From contig JAIQFV010000030.1 of NCBI GenBank assembly GCA_020073085.1, positions 1 to 44,671 on the forward strand: a stretch of DNA of 44,671 bases. The letters run 5' to 3'. Positions 33,067 through 41,649 of this stretch are shown one piece after another (position 1 is the stretch's first letter; the number at the start of each line of letters is the position of its first letter). The notes under the pieces are model-generated. The model was given only the letters and a program-made list of their open reading frames with translations, was not told where the DNA came from and searched no databases. The position numbers and the translations under genes are program-made. This DNA comes from Terriglobia bacterium. Lineage in GTDB: Bacteria > Acidobacteriota > Terriglobia > JAIQFV01.

Positions 33067-34713
33067 GTGGCAAACGTCACAATAGCGACTGAAACCCGCG
33101 ACTGGTTGCTGTGGTTTCTCAAGCTTCGCGTCATCGTCTACACGGTGATCCTCGGCATTTTGGTCGGGGTGGAACGGATTGCGACCCCGCGAGTGCCTTT
33201 TGGGGCCGTGATGGGGGTCCTGCTGGTCGCTCTTTCCCTCACCCTGATTTATTCCCTGTGGGTCAATTACGCTTCCAATTACTTGTTCCAGGCCCTCTGT
33301 CATATCGTCACGGATCTGGTCATTATTACCCTGATTATCTATTACACTGGAGGGACCGAAAGCTATTTTTCGATTCTATATTTTCTGCCGATCGCATTTT
33401 CCAGTTTGGTGCTGTACCAGCAGGGCGCCCTGCTCACTGCTTTTTCGGCCTCGATGGTGCACGCCTCTCTTCTCCTTTTAACCCAGGCGGGATTCCTTCC
33501 TACCCATGCTCTCACGCATCCCTCTTTGAGGACATTGATTGCGTTCATTACCCTGAACACCTTCGCCTTTCTGGTGGTCGGATACTTCAGTGGATATCTG
33601 TCGGAGAACCTCCGGCGCAAGGGCGCGGAGCTGGTGAATAAGACCGGGGCGCTGGCCAGCTTGAAGGCGCTGAACGAAAACATAATTCAAAGCCTGCGCG
33701 GAGGGCTGTTGACAACCGACCTCGACGGAAAGGTGACCATGCTCAATCCTGCCGGGGAAGAAATCGTCGGGCGTCGCCTGGTCGAGGTGCTGGGCGGATC
33801 GATCAAGGAAACCTTTCCCGACGTCGACTTTGAGCGTTGCATCCATCAACTGCGTGATGGACGCCGCAACGTCCGTGTCGATTCCATTCTTCGCAACCGG
33901 CCGGGGGAGGAGAAATTTCTCGGGCTCTCGGCCTCGCCGCTTTACGGCGATCAGCATGTTTTGATCGGATACCTCGTGAATTTTCAGGATCTGACTGAAA
34001 TGAAGCGACTGGAGGGAGAAATCCGCGCCAAGGACCGCATGGCCGCCGTGGGTGAAATGGCGGCGGGGATGGCCCATGAGATCCGCAATCCGCTCGCCTC
34101 TATTTCCGGTTCGGTGGGATTGCTTCGAAAAGAAGTCCCCTTGACCGATGAGCAGGACAAGTTGATGAGCATCGTGCTCCACGAGTCACAGCGTCTCAAT
34201 AAGATTATTGATGGCTTTCTGATTTATTCGCGCCAGATTACCTATAACCCCCGGACCGTGGATTTGAATGAGCTCATGGAAGACACGGTGACTTTGTTGT
34301 ACAACAACCCTGAGGTCACCGCGCAGCACCGGATCGAAAGCATCTCGGACCAGCACCCGCTGGAGTGCCATCTCGACCCCGATCTCATCAAGCAGGTGTT
34401 CTGGAATTTGTCGCATAATGCCATCCGGGCGATGCCCGAGGGGGGAACGCTGACCATCGAACTGAAGAAGGCCGGCGATGACGAGGTCAGGATAGTGTTT
34501 CGGGATACCGGCGTGGGCATTGAAGAAGAGCGGATTGACAGAATCTTCGAGCCCTTTCACTCTTCATTTGCCAATGGCACCGGGTTGGGGTTGGCGATTG
34601 TTTATCAGATTGTTCAGGCGCATCATGGCCGCATCGAAGCCCATTCGAGCGAGGGACTGGGCTCCGTGTTCGAAATCTCTCTCCCCTGCCAGGTTCCGGT
34701 CCAGGTCCATTGA
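33067..34713 (+). CDS. pilS: Sensor histidine kinase PilS
   Basis: The 548-residue protein has six N-terminal membrane helices (about 15-185) without a large periplasmic domain, as in PilS, which senses pilin within the membrane. A PAS domain (NIIQSLRGGLLTTDLDGKVT) follows, then HisKA with phospho-acceptor His337 (MAHEIRNPLASIS) and the ATPase domain (NLSHNAIRAMPEGG, DTGVGI, GTGLGLAI). It should phosphorylate PilR. The GTG start at 33,067 has GGAG about 9 bases upstream. The gene is followed by an inverted-repeat-bracketed spacer and then pilR. Confidence 0.92.
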   Translation: MANVTIATETRDWLLWFLKLRVIVYTVILGILVGVERIATPRVPFGAVMGVLLVALSLTLIYSLWVNYASNYLFQALCHIVTDLVIITLIIYYTGGTESYFSILYFLPIAFSSLVLYQQGALLTAFSASMVHASLLLLTQAGFLPTHALTHPSLRTLIAFITLNTFAFLVVGYFSGYLSENLRRKGAELVNKTGALASLKALNENIIQSLRGGLLTTDLDGKVTMLNPAGEEIVGRRLVEVLGGSIKETFPDVDFERCIHQLRDGRRNVRVDSILRNRPGEEKFLGLSASPLYGDQHVLIGYLVNFQDLTEMKRLEGEIRAKDRMAAVGEMAAGMAHEIRNPLASISGSVGLLRKEVPLTDEQDKLMSIVLHESQRLNKIIDGFLIYSRQITYNPRTVDLNELMEDTVTLLYNNPEVTAQHRIESISDQHPLECHLDPDLIKQVFWNLSHNAIRAMPEGGTLTIELKKAGDDEVRIVFRDTGVGIEEERIDRIFEPFHSSFANGTGLGLAIVYQIVQAHHGRIEAHSSEGLGSVFEISLPCQVPVQVH

Positions 34714-34901
34714 CAGGACGTGGACCAACACTGACAAACACGGATAATGAATTAATCAGGAATGAATTGAGTCGGCCGGTATGATGGACGTGAGATTCTT
34801 CAGTTCGTGCGTCATTTTGATGTGGGTCGAGAGCATTTGGACGCTCGCTTTTGCTCTTAACCCAAGTACTTCCGTGTTCATCGGTGTTCATCCGCGTCCT
34901 G
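34714..34901. repeat. 188-bp inverted-repeat-bracketed element between pilS and pilR
   Basis: The left arm starts right after the pilS stop (34,714-34,744) and the right arm ends one base before the pilR start (34,868-34,901). Read in reverse complement the arms share CAGGACG-GGA--AACAC-GA--AACACGGA, about 25 of 31 positions. The arms are built of about 10-base units of the GATGAACACG type. The centre carries no gene. Confidence 0.75.
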
Positions 34902-34902
34902 A

Positions 34903-36282
34903 ATGCGTTTTATGAAACTGCTCATCGTTGACGACGAAAAATCGATTTGTGATCTGCTGGAAATTGTTTTCAAGCGGGATGGCTACGAGGTGAAAACGGC
35001 TTCCAGTGGGCGTGCCGCTCTGGACCTGCTCTCCAAAGAATCCGTGGATCTGGTGGTCTCGGATATCAAGATGCCGGGCATGACGGGGCTTGAGCTTCTG
35101 AAAGAAGCCAGGGCGCTGCTGCCCGACGCCGTCTTCATTTTCATGACCGCCTTTGCCTCGACTTCGACGGCCATCCAGGCGCTCCGGATGGGGGCCAACA
35201 ACTACATTATCAAAACGGAGAGCTTTGTTGACGAGTTGAAGGTGGTGGTCGAGAAAGAGATGCAGGAAGTGAAGGTCCGGCAGGAGAACCGCGACCTGAA
35301 ACGTGAACTCGGACGTTTGAGCAGCATTGAAAACCTCATCGGCACCAGCGCCCCCATGCGGGCGCTGACCGAGTTGATTCACACCGTGGCTTCGACCAAC
35401 AGCACGGTTCTGATTACGGGGGAGAGTGGCACGGGGAAGGAACTGGTGGCCCGGGCCCTGCATCGGTTGAGTCCGCGGGAGCTGGAGCCCTTTACTTCCA
35501 TTAACTGCGGCGCCTTTCCCGAGACGCTTTTGGAGTCGGAACTGTTCGGTTACGTGAAAGGGGCGTTTACTGGCGCCGCCAGTAATCGAAAGGGGTTGTT
35601 CGAGGTGTCGGACCGGGGAACCGTCTTCCTGGATGAGATCGGCGAAATGAGCCCCACCATGCAGGTGAAGCTGCTGCGGGTCCTCCAGGATCACAAGATC
35701 CGCCCCGTCGGAGGCACCGAAGAAATCTCAGTGGAAGTGCGGGTCATCGCGGCGACCAACCGCAACCTGCAAAAGATGGTGGCCGAAAAGGGCTTCCGTG
35801 AAGACCTGTATTATCGAATCTCGGTGATTCCCATCCCCGTGCCTCCCTTGCGGGAAAGGAAGGAGGACATCCGGGCGCTGACCGATCACTTCATGAAACG
35901 GTTTTCAAAATCGATGGGTAAATCGATCCTCGGGGTGGAACCGGAAGTGTACGAAGCCCTGGAGGCCTATGCATGGCCGGGCAATGTGCGCGAACTCGAG
36001 AACACGATCGAGCGCGCCGTGGCGTTTGAATCCACCGAGACCCTGAAACTGGAGCGATTGCCGGAGCGTATCGTGATGCCCGAGATCAAGATTCCTGAAA
36101 TCGAGGCGTCGTTCCCTCAGGAGGGGGTCAATTTCGATCAGCAGATCTCCGAGGTGGAAAAGAAACTTCTCGAAGCCGCCCTGCGAAAAGCCGACGGCGT
36201 CCAAACCCGGGCCGCGGAGCTCTTAAAAATGACCTACCGCTCTTTCCGGCACTACATGGCGAAATATAATATTCAGAAATGA
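34903..36282 (+). CDS. pilR: Sigma-54-dependent response regulator PilR
   Basis: The 459-residue protein has a receiver domain with phospho-acceptor Asp54 (VVSDIKMPGM), a AAA+ domain with Walker A GESGTGKE, sigma-54 contact loop GAFTGA at 220-225 and VFLDEIGEM, and a C-terminal Fis-like helix-turn-helix (KADGVQTRAAELLKMTYRSFRHYMAKY). It should activate the pilA promoter with sigma-54. One oddity: the receiver's usual Lys-Pro after strand 5 reads YIIKTES (Lys104-Thr105), so the cis-proline is missing. The ATG at 34,903 has no good ribosome site, and ATG 34,912 is an alternative; the repeat element ends just before it. Confidence 0.93.
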   Translation: MRFMKLLIVDDEKSICDLLEIVFKRDGYEVKTASSGRAALDLLSKESVDLVVSDIKMPGMTGLELLKEARALLPDAVFIFMTAFASTSTAIQALRMGANNYIIKTESFVDELKVVVEKEMQEVKVRQENRDLKRELGRLSSIENLIGTSAPMRALTELIHTVASTNSTVLITGESGTGKELVARALHRLSPRELEPFTSINCGAFPETLLESELFGYVKGAFTGAASNRKGLFEVSDRGTVFLDEIGEMSPTMQVKLLRVLQDHKIRPVGGTEEISVEVRVIAATNRNLQKMVAEKGFREDLYYRISVIPIPVPPLRERKEDIRALTDHFMKRFSKSMGKSILGVEPEVYEALEAYAWPGNVRELENTIERAVAFESTETLKLERLPERIVMPEIKIPEIEASFPQEGVNFDQQISEVEKKLLEAALRKADGVQTRAAELLKMTYRSFRHYMAKYNIQK

Positions 36283-36295
36283 GGAGACCCTGAAG

Positions 36296-37003
36296 AAACC
36301 GATGAATCGGTTTAATACCGAAATGGGTGGGGACAGTTGACACCCCGATAAATCGGGGTGCTGCAAACAGGGGTTCTAACAGCACCCGGATTTATCCGGG
36401 TGACCCAGGGATCATCCAAATCATGTTGATTCCGACAGCACCCGGATTCATCCGGGTGGACCTGAGATCATCAGAATAAGTTTGATTCCAACAGCACCCG
36501 GATTCATCCGGGTGTTGATGAAACAACGAAACGCATGTCAACCGTTTCAACGGTTTTATGGAGCTTGGGGAAGAAACCGATGAATCGGTTTAATACCGAA
36601 ATGGGTGGGGACAGTTGACACCCCGATAAATCGGGGTGCTGTGAAGAACGAATCCAACAGCACCCGGATTCATCCGGGTGAACCAGGGGTCATCCAAATC
36701 AGTTTGATTCCAGAAGCACCCGGATTCATCCGGGTGGTGCCGTAGCATCAAGAAGCGAAGACAACCGTTTCAACCGTTTTGTGGAGTTTGAGGAAGAAAC
36801 CGATGAATCGGTTTAATACCGAAATGGGTGGGGACAGTTGACACCCTGATAAATCGGGGTGCTGTGAAGAACGAATCCAACAGCACCCGGATTTATACGG
36901 GTGACCCAGGGATCATCCAAATCAGTTTGATTCCAGGAGCACCCGGATTCATCCGGGTGTCGATGAATTACCAAAAACGAAGTAGAAACCGTTTCAACGG
37001 TTT
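36296..37003. repeat. REP1 array: three tandem composite units upstream of transposase 1
   Basis: Each unit runs from AAACCGATGAATCGGTTT (starts 36,296, 36,574 and 36,797) through ACCCCGATAAATCGGGGT, two or three copies of CACCCGGATTCATCCGGGTG and a final AACCGTTTCAACGGTT-type palindrome. Unit 1 is about 278 bases and unit 2 about 223; the difference is one extra copy of a roughly 55-base subrepeat carrying a CACCCGG palindrome. Confidence 0.92.
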
Positions 37004-37018
37004 CCAGAGGAGACCGCA

Positions 37019-37471
37019 TTGCTCCACTCACACACGAAGATATTCATTCACCTTATCTGGGCAACCAAGAGTCGTGAACGAATGCTCACGAAGGATGTTC
37101 GTCCTCTCCTTCGTCGGCATTTGGTCGACTATGCGAGGGAGAATGATATTCACTGTGATACCCTGAATGTTCAAATGGAGCACGTTCATGGCCTGATCTC
37201 TCTTCAGAGCACTCAGAAAACTGATGATGTCGTTAAACTTCTGAAAGGAGAATCTTCACACTGGATTAATGAGCAGAACCTTCTCCGCGGAAAGTTCTCC
37301 TGGCAGCGGGGATATGCGGCTTTGTCCGTGAGCCCATCGCATGTGGAGCGGCTCAAGTTGTATATCAACAATCAGGACGAGCATCACCGTCGAAAGACGT
37401 TTGCAGAGGAGTATCAAAGCATCCTGAAGAAGTATGGATTTTCAGTTGCGGAAACCGATGAATCGGTTTGA
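37019..37471 (+). CDS. IS200/REP-associated Y1 (HUH) transposase, copy 1
   Basis: The 150-residue single-strand transposase has the HUH pair His55-Val-His57 (MEHVHGLISL) and candidate nucleophile Tyr115 (KLYINNQDEHH). These enzymes recognise hairpins in single-stranded DNA and cut via a 5'-phosphotyrosine. The TTG start at 37,019 is supported by GAGGAGA (37,007-37,013) right after the AAACCGTTTCAACGGTTT palindrome (36,986-37,003). The last codons and the stop are made by the next REP1 palindrome (37,452-37,469). No accessory tnpB is present. The gene thus sits between two array units. Confidence 0.88.
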   Translation: MLHSHTKIFIHLIWATKSRERMLTKDVRPLLRRHLVDYARENDIHCDTLNVQMEHVHGLISLQSTQKTDDVVKLLKGESSHWINEQNLLRGKFSWQRGYAALSVSPSHVERLKLYINNQDEHHRRKTFAEEYQSILKKYGFSVAETDESV

Positions 37472-37835
37472 AGGAGAGTCGGAGGGATCGTTAACACCCC
37501 GATAAATCGGGGTGCTGCAAAGAACGAATCCAACAGCACCCCGATTTATCGGGGCGAAATGGGTATCCCTAAGATCAGTTTGGATTTGAACAGCACCCGG
37601 ATTTATCCGGGTGAACCAGGGGTCATCCGAATCAGTTTGATTCCAGGAGCACCCGGATTTATCCGGGTGTCACGATATTGTCAAAAATCGAAGGCAACCG
37701 TTTCAACGGTTTTATGAAACTTGGGGGAGAAACCGATGAATCGGTTTGATTGGGAAGTAGTTGGGCACAGTTGACACCCCGATAAATCGGGGTGCTGCAA
37801 AGAACGAATCCAACAACACCGGTAGCCACCCAGGT
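37452..37835. repeat. REP1 array downstream of transposase 1 (one complete and one partial unit)
   Basis: A full unit runs from AAACCGATGAATCGGTTT (37,452-37,469) to AACCGTTTCAACGGTT (37,696-37,711). A second begins at 37,730-37,747 and decays after the ACCCCGATAAATCGGGGT palindrome at about 37,776-37,793, near 37,835. The order of palindromes is the same as in the upstream array. Confidence 0.92.
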
Positions 37836-37873
37836 GGTGACAGAACCTGCCAAATCATTCGAACGTTATCTCC

Positions 37874-39808
37874 GTGCGATCCAAAACCAAATCAGGAGTT
37901 CATAGTTCCTCATTGAATCCCAAGGAAGCCCCGCGACTCTCTTCGCTCGAGCTTTCCTGGATCGAGTCCCTTCCCACCTCTAAGATTCTGATCGCCCTTC
38001 TCTTGCTTGTTCTCCTGGCCTTTGCCAACTCCCTGTCCGGCGAATTTGTCTTCGACGACGTCAAATATATCGTCAACAATCGAAGCCTCCGCGGCCCCCT
38101 GGACCTGGCCGGGGTGTTTACTAACGATCTGTCTGCATTTCAAACTCATTCTTCCAGGGATGTCGCACTCCCTTATTACGGACGCCTTTACACCCTCTGG
38201 CTCCACTTCGGTTTTCGCTTGTTTCATCTCTCGCCGCCCGGATGGCACTTGCTGAACATCGTGCTGCACGCGGGGGTCTCTTGCCTGGTCTTCTTCGCGA
38301 TCTCCGCCGCCCTGAAACGGAAGTCCCTGGCGGTCATCGCGGCGGCTTTGTTCGCGGTGCATCCGATCCATGCGCAGGCGGTGGCCTGGATCAGTGCCGC
38401 CCCCCAGTTGCTCGTGGCCCTTTTCTTTCTTGCCGCTCTCTTATCGTACCTTCGGGCCCGGCGGACTCATTCGATCGTTTCCTGGGTGATGGCGTTTTTC
38501 TTTTTCATACTGTCGATCCTGTGCAAGGAAACCGGCTTGGCCTTGCCGGTCGTCATACTCGGTCTGGAATACTTCTCCCTGGGTGAAGGCCACAGAACCC
38601 CAAGCTCCCGATTTTCCCGTCGGCATCTGGGTCGTGTGTTTCTCCATGCTTCGGGTTTTCTAGTAATTAGCATCGTTTTCGTGGCGGTCCGATACAATCC
38701 GGCAAGTTCTGCAAGCCTGAATCATCCGCTCAACCAGGGTCTCACGGCCCTCAATGTCGTCCTGACCATCCCCGCGGTGGTTCTGAGTTACCTCACCCAT
38801 TTGCTCTTCCCGTTTCGCCTGAGTCTCCTTTACGATACAGACTTCGTCCACGCGGCTACGTCGACCGGATTTCTGTTCCCCGCGATAATCGTTTTGATCC
38901 TCGGAGCAGCCCTGTATTGGATCTGGCGAGGTCTTCGAGAAAATCCTATTGCGGACGCCCTGGTTTTTGCAGGCCTGTTGTTTTGGGCGCCGTTGCTCCC
39001 CGTGCTGAACTTGAGGGTTTTTCATCCGGAATACCTTGTCCAGGACCGGTACGCCTACCTGCCGTCCATTGGGTTTTGTCTCGTGATTGCGTTGCTGATG
39101 ATATGGCTGCTGAACAAGGTCCAATCCGTGGGCGTCCAAGCGGCATGGGTGGGGGTCCTATTGACGGCTCTTTTGATTGGGGTCACCCGGGAGAACGGAA
39201 CCTGGCACGATTCTGTGGCCTTGTGGAGCAGGGCGGAGACGAACCGCCCCCAATCCTGGGACGTGCATTACAATCTGGGACTGGCGTTGTTGGAACACCG
39301 GCGTTTTCGAGAATCGGAGCAGGAGCTGCTCGAAGCGGCCAGACTCGCGCCCGACGACCCTGCGGTCATGAACAACCTCGGCATGGCCCGGATGAACCTT
39401 TCTGAAACCGATCTCGCCGCCCGGAGTTTTGAGCGCGCCATCCAGCTTGATCCCCATCTGGTCGAGGCATACATCAATCTGGGAACGCTTCAGTTCCGAA
39501 TGAACAACGTCCCCGCCGCAGAGAAGACATTTCGCTCGGCGTTGGCGGTCGACCCTCAATCGAAGGAAGCCCTTTACAACCTCGCCCGGCTTCAAATGGC
39601 CCGTGGTGACCTGCGGGCGGCTGTGGAGGCATGGGACCATCTGTTGCGGATCAATCCGGAAGATGCGGAAGCACGCTGGCAATACGGGAAGACCTTGAAG
39701 GGTCTCGATCGTGATGCGGAAGCGCGGGCGCAGTGGAGCCGAGCGCTCGAGGATGTGAGGGATGAAGCATTGAGGAAGAAGATAGAATCGGAATTGAATT
39801 CGAGGTAG
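37874..39808 (+). CDS. GT-C fold membrane glycosyltransferase-like protein with C-terminal TPRs (TMTC-like)
   Basis: The 644-residue protein has about ten membrane helices up to residue about 445 and then TPRs (about 450-640, such as WDVHYNLGLALLEHRRFRESEQELLEAARLAPDDPA). Family marks are GEFVFDDVKYIVNN after helix 1 (acidic pair of GT-C enzymes), AVHPIHAQAVAWISAAPQ and LCKETGLALPVVILGLEYF. Relatives are lipid-linked-sugar-dependent mannosyl- or other protein glycosyltransferases. A role on pilin or other surface proteins is only suggested by its place near pilA. The GTG start is poorly supported; TTG 37,913 is possible. REP1 copies lie on both sides, and in opposite orientation on the right. 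Confidence 0.75.
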   Translation: MRSKTKSGVHSSSLNPKEAPRLSSLELSWIESLPTSKILIALLLLVLLAFANSLSGEFVFDDVKYIVNNRSLRGPLDLAGVFTNDLSAFQTHSSRDVALPYYGRLYTLWLHFGFRLFHLSPPGWHLLNIVLHAGVSCLVFFAISAALKRKSLAVIAAALFAVHPIHAQAVAWISAAPQLLVALFFLAALLSYLRARRTHSIVSWVMAFFFFILSILCKETGLALPVVILGLEYFSLGEGHRTPSSRFSRRHLGRVFLHASGFLVISIVFVAVRYNPASSASLNHPLNQGLTALNVVLTIPAVVLSYLTHLLFPFRLSLLYDTDFVHAATSTGFLFPAIIVLILGAALYWIWRGLRENPIADALVFAGLLFWAPLLPVLNLRVFHPEYLVQDRYAYLPSIGFCLVIALLMIWLLNKVQSVGVQAAWVGVLLTALLIGVTRENGTWHDSVALWSRAETNRPQSWDVHYNLGLALLEHRRFRESEQELLEAARLAPDDPAVMNNLGMARMNLSETDLAARSFERAIQLDPHLVEAYINLGTLQFRMNNVPAAEKTFRSALAVDPQSKEALYNLARLQMARGDLRAAVEAWDHLLRINPEDAEARWQYGKTLKGLDRDAEARAQWSRALEDVRDEALRKKIESELNSR

Positions 39809-39927
39809 GGGAAGCAGAAGATGATTGCGAAGGCGCCCGGGTGACCCCCAGAAAGAACAGGAAGTTTCTTGCACAGACAGAGCACCCCGAGTTATCAGGG
39901 TGTGTGCGAATTCCGTTGCTTCCCTTC

Positions 39928-39971
39928 AAACCGATTCATCGGTTTAGTATGTGAAATCGTTGAAACGGTTT
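39928..39971. repeat. REP1 remnant in inverted orientation
   Basis: AAACCGATTCATCGGTTT (39,928-39,945) and AAATCGTTGAAACGGTTT (39,954-39,971) are the reverse complements of the array palindromes. A degraded AGCACCCCGAGTTATCAGGG copy lies just upstream, at about 39,881-39,900. It closes the right side of the GT-C/TPR gene. Confidence 0.85.
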
Positions 39972-40061
39972 CGATTCATTCTTGCAAATATTCCGGCCGC
40001 CCGGAACCTGGATTTGGCGCCAACACACCATTCGGAAGTGTCATACCCCGGAACGTCCAAT

Positions 40062-40146
40062 CTCCCAACTCCGATAGGAGTGGCATCTTTATAGCTCTCA
40101 GTCCTCTCCCATTTTTGCGTGGTTGAACCCCGTAGGGGTGACATCT
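40062..40146. repeat. REP2 element R1, upstream of transposase 2
   Basis: CTCCCAACTCCGATAGGAGTGGCATCTTTATAG at one end and AACCCCGTAGGGGTGACATCTT at the other enclose about 30 bases. The two palindromes CTCCnnnnGGAG and CCCCGTAGGGG are the hallmarks of the REP2 family. Orientation is opposite to the downstream copies F1 and F2. Confidence 0.8.
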
Positions 40147-40256
40147 TCAATATCTCCGATCTCGGTTACCCTTAAATTCTCGGGAAAACCTGCATCCGAC
40201 GTGGTATTCTGTCAGGTAGGCAAGCGCCCCCCCTGTTCCCATAGGAGCAAAACCTC

Positions 40257-40721
40257 ATGGCCAATACCTATACCCAGATTTACATCCACTTGGTGTTTGC
40301 AGTCCAAGGGCGTCAGAATTTGATCCATCCCAGGCATAACGACGAGTTGCAGAAATACATCACAGGGATCGTCACCGCTCAAAAGCAGAAACTCATTTCC
40401 ATCAACAACCGGCCGGACCATGTTCATATGCTGATTGGTCAGAAACCTGACATTGCCCTTTCAGACTTGGTGCGGGCAATTAAAGCTGGATCATCAGGGT
40501 TCATCAACCGGTGTGGATGGATTCGCGGGAAATTCGAATGGCAGGAGGGATTCGGGGCATTTTCGCACTCTCATTCCCAGTTGACCGCAGTGATCCGCTA
40601 CATCCAGAATCAGGAAAAGCACCATGCGAGGAGAACTTTTCAGCAGGAATATCTAGAGCTCTTGGAGAAGTTTCAGATCCCCTATGATCATAAATACATC
40701 TTCGAGTCCGTTGAGTTTTGA
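40257..40721 (+). CDS. IS200/REP-associated Y1 (HUH) transposase, copy 2
   Basis: The 154-residue protein has IYIHLVFAVQGRQNLI at the N-terminus, His55-Val-His57 (PDHVHMLIG) and candidate nucleophile Tyr115 (RYIQNQEKHHARR). HUH and Tyr positions are the same as in copy 1, although the sequences differ widely. AGGAG lies about 10 bases before the ATG. REP2 palindromes lie on both sides at 40,062-40,146 and 40,741-40,825, so they are the likely substrate. No tnpB follows. Confidence 0.9.
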   Translation: MANTYTQIYIHLVFAVQGRQNLIHPRHNDELQKYITGIVTAQKQKLISINNRPDHVHMLIGQKPDIALSDLVRAIKAGSSGFINRCGWIRGKFEWQEGFGAFSHSHSQLTAVIRYIQNQEKHHARRTFQQEYLELLEKFQIPYDHKYIFESVEF

Positions 40722-40740
40722 AGCGGGGGTTTGAAAGGCC

Positions 40741-40937
40741 AGATGTCACCCCTACGGGGTTTCACCTCAGGGTGGGGGGAGGTTCGGCGATACTATAAAG
40801 ATGGCACTCCTACGGAGTTGGGGAATCGCCAACCGTTTGGGGACAGCCCGTTCGATAGGAAAGGCAATATGTCCGTCTGTGGTCGGGAGTTGGGGGATGC
40901 GCAAACGGGGAGGTGTTAGCACGTTCGCTAGAGAATG
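40741..40937. repeat. REP2 element F1 and first copy of a 197-bp direct duplication
   Basis: From 40,741 CACCCCTACGGGG and, 30-odd bases on, CTATAAAGATGGCACTCC TACGGAGTTGGGG form REP2; then non-palindromic sequence follows to the CACGTTCGCTAGAGAA end. The block is repeated at 41,179-41,375 with about 10 percent differences by eye. Confidence 0.85.
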
Positions 40938-41027
40938 GGAGGTATCGCTTTGTGGTCTCTCGACCCTTGGAACCTCGCTCCGGTGTCGAGACACCAATGG
41001 GATCCGCTGCACCCCGGAACGCGCGAT

Positions 41028-41112
41028 TCCCCAACTCCGTCAGGAGTGGAATATTTATAGCGCTCGGCCCTCCCCCCTTCGCTCAGGGTTTGAACCCCGT
41101 AGGGGCGGCATC
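41028..41112. repeat. REP2 element R2
   Basis: CCCCAACTCCGTCAGGAGTG near 41,030 and TTGAACCCCGTAGGGGCGGC near 41,090 give the same pair of palindromes in reverse orientation between the two direct copies. Confidence 0.8.
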
Positions 41113-41178
41113 TGGGTGGGCTATTGTGCAGGCCGTGCTCCGCACGGTATTGCACCAGCCATTTGATTTCGGCAGCGC

Positions 41179-41375
41179 AGATGTCACCCCTACGGGGTTT
41201 CACCTCAGGGTGCGGGGGGTGTCGGCGATACTATAAAGATGGCACTCCTACGGAGTTGGGGAATCGCCAACCGTTTGGGGACAGCCCGTTCGATAGAAAA
41301 AGCAATATGTCCGTCTGTGGTCGGAAGTGGGGGGATGCCCAACGGGGAGATGTTAGCACGTTCGCTAGAGAAAAT
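41179..41375. repeat. REP2 element F2 and second copy of the 197-bp direct duplication
   Basis: This block is nearly identical to 40,741-40,937 and starts 438 bases later. REP2 occupies the first 87 bases; the rest is non-palindromic and ends in CACGTTCGCTAGAGAA. The remainder up to pilA (41,376-41,579) has no gene. Confidence 0.85.
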
Positions 41376-41579
41376 GCGGGCCTTTTCTTAGCAAAGCTGC
41401 ACGTCCCCTTCCCTGACACAAAACGTTATGGGGACTCACAGAAATTGTAATTAGTACCGCCTCGAGATCCACTGACAAAGATCGTCCCCGTGAAGCAATT
41501 TCGACTGTACCAATCTAAGCCAATTATTTTCATGGGGTTACATCAAGTCCCCGGTCCGGTCAACTTGACCGAGACCTTT

Positions 41580-41593
41580 GGAATCCGGGGTGC
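41580..41593 (+). promoter_or_regulatory. Candidate sigma-54 promoter of pilA
   Basis: TGGAATCCGGGGTGCA contains GG (41,580-41,581) and GC (41,592-41,593) with exactly 10 bases between. The TGG-A and TGCA ends fit the TGGCAC-N5-TTGCA consensus. It lies 56 bases before the pilA ATG, allowing a leader of about 45 bases. Control by PilR, which is encoded in this window, is expected. Confidence 0.6.
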
Positions 41594-41649
41594 ATCAAAC
41601 AGGGCAGGCTGCGATGATCGCGGTCGATAAATCTCCGGAGGATCTAATC

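Noticed and set aside
36296-37835. Regular repeats as a CRISPR array
   Set aside because: The repeats are palindromic, with conserved rather than unique intervals, and no cas genes are present.
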